Source of the DNA: JBARCX01 sp049794535
GTDB taxonomy: Bacteria; Pseudomonadota; Gammaproteobacteria; Xanthomonadales; Rhodanobacteraceae
Assembly: GCA_049794535.1 (NCBI GenBank)
Contig: JBARCX010000193.1
Span: 1-19,229, forward strand
Length of the DNA stretch: 19,229 bases
Direction of reading: 5' to 3'
Part shown: piece after piece, positions 14,900-19,229 of the stretch
Layout of the letters: every line of letters starts with the position of its first letter
Position numbering within the stretch: the stretch's first letter is position 1
The notes under the pieces: generated by a model
Told to the model about the DNA's origin: nothing
Seen by the model: only the letters and a program-made list of their open reading frames with translations
Databases searched by the model: none
Program-made: the position numbers and the translations under genes

Positions 14900-14926
14900 G
14901 CATCCGTAACGCCTTTTGGTCCGTAC
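14900..14926 (+). promoter_or_regulatory. Candidate ECF-sigma promoter of the lipid-modification operon
   Basis: GCATCC (14900-14905), 15 bp, then CCGTAC (14921-14926), ending 32 bp before the desaturase ATG. It matches the site upstream of the sigma gene (13181-13207) in box sequence and exact spacing. The pairing implies the sigma factor controls itself and this operon; it is not otherwise supported. Confidence 0.4.
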
Positions 14927-14958
14927 CTATCAACGACACTCTGATAGGCAGACCTCCC

Positions 14959-15960
14959 ATGGCACTCTCCAAACCCGTCTTGATGCCGCTGCCTGACGCG
15001 ATAGCACCGTCGCCCGGCACGGATACCGTTGCACCTCGACGGTCGCGGTTGCTGCGGGAAGTGCGGCACTGGTTCGACAGTGGGGCCGCGATGGAGGTCG
15101 AACAGGATCGTGAAGATCGCATCGACTGGCTACGCGCCGCGCCGTTCATTGCGATGCATGTGGCCTGCATCGGCGTGATCTGGGTCGGGGTATCGCCCAT
15201 CGCCTTGATCGTGGCGGCGGTGCTGTATGCGGTTCGCATGTTCGCGTTGACCGGCTTCTACCATCGCTATTTCGCGCATCGCACCTTTCGTACGTCACGC
15301 GCGGTGCAACTGACTTTCGCGCTGATCGGCGCATCCTGCGTACAACGCGGGCCGCTGTGGTGGGCCGCGCACCATCGCAATCATCATCGGCATGCCGATA
15401 CCACACTCGATCCGCATTCGCCCACCGTTTACGGTTTCTTATGGAGCCATGTCGGTTGGTTTCTCACACCGCGCGGGTTCCGTACCGAACTGGAACGTGT
15501 TCCTGATCTGGCTAAGTATCCCGAGCTACGCTGGCTGGATCGCTACGACACGCTGATACCCGTGTTGTTAGCCGTAGCGCTGTATGGGTTGGGTGTGCTG
15601 TTGCATCACCTCGCGCCACAACTAGGCACCAGTGGCGGGCAGTTGCTGATATGGGGTTTCTTTGTTTCTACCGTGGTGTTGTTCCACGCCACCGTGACCA
15701 TCAACTCGCTAGCGCACCGCTACGGCACGCGTCGCTACGACACGCGTGATGACAGTCGCAACAACGTGTGGCTGGCACTGATCACCTTCGGTGAGGGCTG
15801 GCACAACAACCACCACTTTTTCCCTGGCTCAGCCCGGCAGGGCTTCCGCTGGTGGGAGATCGACCTGACCTGGTACGGCCTGAAGTTGATGGCAGCACTC
15901 GGGCTAGTGCAAGAGCTCAAGCCAGTACCGGCTTGGGTTATCGACAAAGCACGGAAGTGA
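14959..15960 (+). CDS. Membrane fatty-acid (acyl-CoA type delta-9) desaturase
   Basis: A 333-aa integral-membrane di-iron desaturase. The three histidine boxes are present: HRYFAH (102-107), HRNHH (139-143) and HNNHH (282-286), with a further His in NSLAHRYG. Hydrophobic segments flank the boxes, as in stearoyl-CoA desaturases. It should introduce a cis double bond into a saturated acyl chain, giving the unsaturated lipid that the CFA-type enzyme downstream can methylate. Length is normal for bacterial members. ATG 14959 has only a weak AGG upstream. It is the first gene of a closely packed operon, with 3 bp to the next gene. It could act on acyl-CoA or phospholipid acyl chains. Confidence 0.93.
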   Translation: MALSKPVLMPLPDAIAPSPGTDTVAPRRSRLLREVRHWFDSGAAMEVEQDREDRIDWLRAAPFIAMHVACIGVIWVGVSPIALIVAAVLYAVRMFALTGFYHRYFAHRTFRTSRAVQLTFALIGASCVQRGPLWWAAHHRNHHRHADTTLDPHSPTVYGFLWSHVGWFLTPRGFRTELERVPDLAKYPELRWLDRYDTLIPVLLAVALYGLGVLLHHLAPQLGTSGGQLLIWGFFVSTVVLFHATVTINSLAHRYGTRRYDTRDDSRNNVWLALITFGEGWHNNHHFFPGSARQGFRWWEIDLTWYGLKLMAALGLVQELKPVPAWVIDKARK

Positions 15961-15963
15961 GCC

Positions 15964-17283
15964 ATGCGCATCGCGATCGTTGGATCAGGCATTGCGGGGT
16001 TGGCTTCGGCGTGGTTGCTGTCGCGTCAGCACGAGGTCACGCTGTTCGAGGCGAACAACTATCTCGGTGGCCATACCCATACGCATGACATCGAGCTACA
16101 AGGTCGGCGCTACGCGATCGACACGGGCTTCATCGTGCACAACCCACGCCACTATCCGCTGCTGACGCGGTTGTTCGATGAGCTGGGTGTCGCGTCGCAA
16201 CCGACCACCATGAGCTTCTCAGTGCACAACGAAGCCAGTGGACTGGAATACAACGCCGCCACCTTGGACACGCTGTTCTGCCAGCGCCGCAATCTGCTGT
16301 CGCCTCGCTTCATCGGCATGGTGCGCGACTTGGTGCGATTCTACCGTGAGGCCCCTGCTCTGCTCGACACGCATGCGGTCGGCCCGACGCTGGGTGACTA
16401 TCTTGCCGAACACCGCTACGGCGCTGCGTTCCGCGATGAACATCTGGTGCCCATGGCATCGGCACTATGGTCATCACCCGCATCGCAAATCCTCAATTTT
16501 CCGGCGCGCTATCTGGTGCAGTTCATGGCGAATCACCAGATGCTGCAGGTCAGCGAGCGGCCCGAGTGGCGTGTGGTGCGCGGTGGGTCGGCCAGTTACG
16601 TGAAAGCCTTGCGTGCGCGCTGGCACGTGCATGAACGCTTGAATACCCCGGTACACGCTGTGTGCCGCGATACCCATGGCATCGTGCTGTGCACTGCAGC
16701 CGGCAGCGAGCGCTTCGACCAGATCGTGCTGGCCTGCCACAGCGATCAAGCGTTAGCGCTACTCGCCGACGCGGACGAACGCGAGCACGCCATCCTTGGC
16801 GCCATGCCGTACCAGGCTAACGAGACCGTGCTGCACACCGACGCCTCATTGTTACCGCGTCGGCGTAAAGCGTGGGCCGCGTGGAATGCTTTCATCCCAC
16901 GCACACCGGGCGACAACTGCACGGTGAGCTACTGCATGAATCTGCTGCAGAACATCGAATCGCCCGAGCCATTCGTGGTGACGCTCAACCGCAGCGCAGC
17001 GATCGATCCGGCCAAAGTGCTGCGACGCATGCGCTACCACCATCCGGTGTATGACCATGCTGCGGTGGCCGCGCAAACACGCAAGCGCGAGATCCAGGGG
17101 CGGCGTCATACCTGGTTTGCGGGTGCCTATTGGGGTTGGGGTTTCCATGAGGACGGTATGCGCAGCGCGGTAGAAGTCGCCGAGGCGTTGGAGGCTCCCT
17201 GGTTTGATACGAGTGCGAGCGGGTCGAATACAACGACGCGCTCAGCTATAACAACGCCGCGCGCAGTGGAGCTTGTCGCATGA
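15964..17283 (+). CDS. FAD-dependent oxidoreductase (amine-oxidase-like fold)
   Basis: A 439-aa protein. The N-terminal Rossmann motif GSGIAG (7-12) is followed by the acidic strand end TLFEANNYLGGHTHTH that binds the FAD ribose. The middle includes FIVHNPRHYPLLTRLFDELG and NAATLDTLFCQRRNLLS. The C-terminal FAD motif is WFAGAYWGWGFHEDGMRSAV. It belongs to the COG2907-like group regularly next to DUF1365 and CFA-type methyltransferase genes. It likely oxidises or reduces a lipid intermediate; the reaction is not established here. The ATG lies 3 bp after the desaturase stop, with GGAAG inside that gene's end as ribosome site. The stop overlaps the DUF1365 start (ATGA), so expression is coupled. 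Confidence 0.92.
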   Translation: MRIAIVGSGIAGLASAWLLSRQHEVTLFEANNYLGGHTHTHDIELQGRRYAIDTGFIVHNPRHYPLLTRLFDELGVASQPTTMSFSVHNEASGLEYNAATLDTLFCQRRNLLSPRFIGMVRDLVRFYREAPALLDTHAVGPTLGDYLAEHRYGAAFRDEHLVPMASALWSSPASQILNFPARYLVQFMANHQMLQVSERPEWRVVRGGSASYVKALRARWHVHERLNTPVHAVCRDTHGIVLCTAAGSERFDQIVLACHSDQALALLADADEREHAILGAMPYQANETVLHTDASLLPRRRKAWAAWNAFIPRTPGDNCTVSYCMNLLQNIESPEPFVVTLNRSAAIDPAKVLRRMRYHHPVYDHAAVAAQTRKREIQGRRHTWFAGAYWGWGFHEDGMRSAVEVAEALEAPWFDTSASGSNTTTRSAITTPRAVELVA

Positions 17284-18068
17284 ACAGTGCCTTGCTCCGC
17301 GAGCAGACGTCTCCGCTGGCCAGTGCGGTCTACGAGGGCGTGGTCACGCATACCCGGCTCGCGCCGCATCCGCATGCCTTCTCCTATCGCATGGCGCAGC
17401 TCTATCTGGATCTCGACGAGGTTGACCGTGTATTTACGCAGCGTTGGCTGTGGACATCACAAGGCGGCAATGTCGCTCAATTCCGCCGTGGCGATTATCT
17501 GGGTCCCGCCGAATTACCACTGGCCGAAGCCGTGCGTCAGTGCGTGGAACAAGCTACGGGTCTGCGACCGGTCGGGCCGATCCGCCTGCTCGCCCATCTT
17601 CGTTACTTCGGTTTCGTCTTCAACCCGGTGAGTTTCTATTACTGCTACGCCGCCGATGGCGTAACGCTGACTTGCATCGTTGCCGAAATCACCAATACGC
17701 CGTGGCATGAGCGCCACGCTTATGTGCTGCCTATCGAGACCGCACAAGAGCATGGTCACACACTGCGCTGGACCTTTCCCAAGACCTTCCATGTGTCGCC
17801 GTTCATGCCGATGGATCGCGGCTATGACTGGCGATTCACCGCACCCGCCAATGATCTGCGCGTGCACATGGACGTGCTGCGAAACGGCCAGCGCGAATTC
17901 AATGCACGTCTACACCTGCAACGCCTGCCGCTGACCAGCGCCACGCTGGCTCGCGTGCTGTGGCGCTATCCGTTGATGACCGCGCAAGTGGTCGGCGCCA
18001 TTCACTGGCAAGCGCTGCGCTTGTGGCTGAAACGCAACCCTGTTTACGACCATCCACAACCGCTTTGA
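17280..18068 (+). CDS. DUF1365 family protein
   Basis: A 262-aa protein. Family landmarks are the start VVTHTRLAPHPHAFSYRMAQ, the stretch LLAHLRYFGFVFNPVSFYYC, EITNTPWHERHAYVL, and KTFHVSPFMPMDRGYDWRFT. No signal peptide is visible. The biochemical role of DUF1365 is not established; it almost always accompanies the FAD oxidoreductase and the CFA-type methyltransferase, so it probably serves the same lipid modification. The ATG overlaps the preceding stop, and its own stop TGAGG doubles as the ribosome site of the next gene. Identity is firm; function is inferred from context only. Confidence 0.93.
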   Translation: MNSALLREQTSPLASAVYEGVVTHTRLAPHPHAFSYRMAQLYLDLDEVDRVFTQRWLWTSQGGNVAQFRRGDYLGPAELPLAEAVRQCVEQATGLRPVGPIRLLAHLRYFGFVFNPVSFYYCYAADGVTLTCIVAEITNTPWHERHAYVLPIETAQEHGHTLRWTFPKTFHVSPFMPMDRGYDWRFTAPANDLRVHMDVLRNGQREFNARLHLQRLPLTSATLARVLWRYPLMTAQVVGAIHWQALRLWLKRNPVYDHPQPL

Positions 18069-18076
18069 GGCCCGCC

Positions 18077-19229
18077 ATGAACGCCATCGTCAAACCTGCC
18101 AACGATTCGTCCATCCACCGAGCCACCCAGGTGATCCCAGCCGGTGCGCGCTTCCTTCGCAGCCGCCTGCTCGCACAAATGGCTGGGCTACAGCATGGTC
18201 GGCTAGTGCTGCAGGATGCGGCGGGTACGGTTGAATTAGGTACACCGCTGGCACAGCAGCCCGACCTTGTCGTACACATCGATGTCCTGGACAACGATTT
18301 CTATCGCGCTGTCGCCGCCAACGGTAGCGTGGGTGCAGGCGAGGCATACATGGATGGGCACTGGCGTTGTGACCATCTTGTCGGGCTGATTCGCTTATTG
18401 GTGCGCAACCGCGAGCTACTCGATGGTATGGAAACCGGCATCGCGCGACTCGGCGGTATGGCCATGCGTGCATGGCATGCCATGCAGCGTAATACGCGCC
18501 ACGGTAGCCGCCGCAACATCGCCGCGCACTACGATCTCGGTAACGATTTCTTCCGGCTATTCCTGTCACCGGACCTGATGTATTCCTCGGCGATCTGGGC
18601 CGGCGTCGACGATACGTTAGAGGCCGCATCCGCCCGTAAGCTGGAAACCATCTGTCGCAAGTTGCAACTGAACCCTGATGATCGGGTGATCGAGATCGGT
18701 ACCGGCTGGGGCGGCTTCGCGCTGTATGCGGCACAGCACTATGGTTGCCACGTCACTACCACCACGATTTCGCGCGAGCAGCATGCGTTAGCCAGTGAAC
18801 GCGTTGCAGCCGCCGGCCTGCAGGATCGCGTCACACTGCGTCTGGACGACTACCGCGATCTGGATGGCCAGTACGACAAGCTGGTCTCCATCGAAATGGT
18901 CGAAGCGATCGGCGCCGAATATCTGGACGTCTATTTCGACAAACTTGGGCGCCTGCTCAAGCCCGATGGTCTGGCGCTCGTACAAGCCATCACCATCGAG
19001 GACCACCGCTACGCACAAGCACTGAAGTCAGTCGACTTCATCAAGCGGCACGTATTTCCCGGCAGTTTCATTCCGTCGGTGAGCGCGATGTTGGCCGCAA
19101 AAAGCGATGCCAGCGATCTAGGCTTGATCGCATTGGAGGACTTCGGCGACTCGTATGCGCGCACCCTGTACGCATGGCGCGCACGCTTCATGGCACGGCT
19201 GGCCCAGGTGCAGGCCCAGGGTTTCGACG
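18077..19229 (+). CDS. Cyclopropane-fatty-acyl-phospholipid synthase family methyltransferase (cut by window end)
   Basis: The first 384 residues are visible, and the frame is still open at the last base. The N-terminal lipid-binding region is followed by the S-adenosylmethionine fold, with VIEIGTGWGGF (204-214) as the SAM motif. MYSSAIW (168-174) corresponds to the YSCAYW segment of E. coli Cfa, with Ser where Cfa has Cys. KLVSIEMVEAIG and DFIKRHVFPG (from 320) are family motifs. It transfers a carbon from SAM onto the double bond of membrane acyl chains, giving cyclopropane, methyl-branched or methylated furan-precursor lipids depending on the subfamily; the UfaA-type context makes a product other than cyclopropane possible. 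ATG 18077 has GAGG 6 nt upstream, overlapping the DUF1365 stop. Confidence 0.95.
   Translation, partial: MNAIVKPANDSSIHRATQVIPAGARFLRSRLLAQMAGLQHGRLVLQDAAGTVELGTPLAQQPDLVVHIDVLDNDFYRAVAANGSVGAGEAYMDGHWRCDHLVGLIRLLVRNRELLDGMETGIARLGGMAMRAWHAMQRNTRHGSRRNIAAHYDLGNDFFRLFLSPDLMYSSAIWAGVDDTLEAASARKLETICRKLQLNPDDRVIEIGTGWGGFALYAAQHYGCHVTTTTISREQHALASERVAAAGLQDRVTLRLDDYRDLDGQYDKLVSIEMVEAIGAEYLDVYFDKLGRLLKPDGLALVQAITIEDHRYAQALKSVDFIKRHVFPGSFIPSVSAMLAAKSDASDLGLIALEDFGDSYARTLYAWRARFMARLAQVQAQGFD

Larger units (their letters stand above)
14540..14958. other. Noncoding stretch between the anti-sigma gene and the lipid operon
   Basis: 419 bp without a gene. It contains a 157-bp REPIN-like element (14598-14754) and, 33 bp before the desaturase start, a candidate ECF promoter (14900-14926). 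A plus-strand hairpin from the element may reduce readthrough from the sigma operon, so the lipid operon probably has its own promoter. Confidence 0.6.

Overview
The window looks like a chromosomal segment from a moderately GC-rich gammaproteobacterium of the Xanthomonadales, probably Rhodanobacteraceae (Dyella/Luteibacter/Rhodanobacter type). This placement is an inference. It rests on the gene content, on a dispersed noncoding repeat at 9348-9788 of a kind I recall from many Xanthomonadales genomes, and on REP-type palindromes with a GCTCGTCATTCC edge. I see 16 credible protein genes (one cut by the window end) and no rRNA, tRNA or CRISPR.

Positions 1-7343 hold mixed accessory genes: an XRE regulator with a MmyB-type ligand domain (+), a GST-family protein (+), a VOC protein (-), a membrane-anchored GH30 glycosidase (-), a TIGR00266/AIM24-family protein (-), a secreted SGNH/GDSL hydrolase (+) and a second VOC protein (+). 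They do not form an obvious pathway.

Positions 7467-12873 (minus strand) are a compact class II lanthipeptide locus. It consists of a 61-residue precursor (lanA) with an NPAG-type leader and a Thr/Cys-rich tail ending TTRYCC, a LanM synthetase starting 5 nt after lanA, and an ABC exporter without a C39 peptidase domain. A 441-bp repeat element sits between lanM and the exporter gene. A perfect 12-bp direct repeat flanks it and looks like a target-site duplication from insertion into the operon.

Positions 13248-19229 (plus strand) begin with an ECF sigma factor and its membrane anti-sigma factor (ATGA overlap). After a noncoding stretch with a perfect 34-bp inverted repeat (REPIN-like) come a fatty-acid desaturase, an FAD-dependent oxidoreductase, a DUF1365 protein and a cyclopropane-fatty-acid-synthase-family methyltransferase that runs off the window. 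These four genes are very closely packed and form one operon. The set matches the sigK-rskA-ufaA1 region of Mycobacterium tuberculosis, so the sigma factor probably controls membrane-lipid modification. Matching candidate promoter boxes (CATNC-N15-CCGTNC) lie upstream of both the sigma gene and the desaturase gene.

The strongest candidates for something undescribed are the lanthipeptide and its odd leader, the repeat insertion between lanM and its exporter gene, and the sigma-factor-linked lipid operon.
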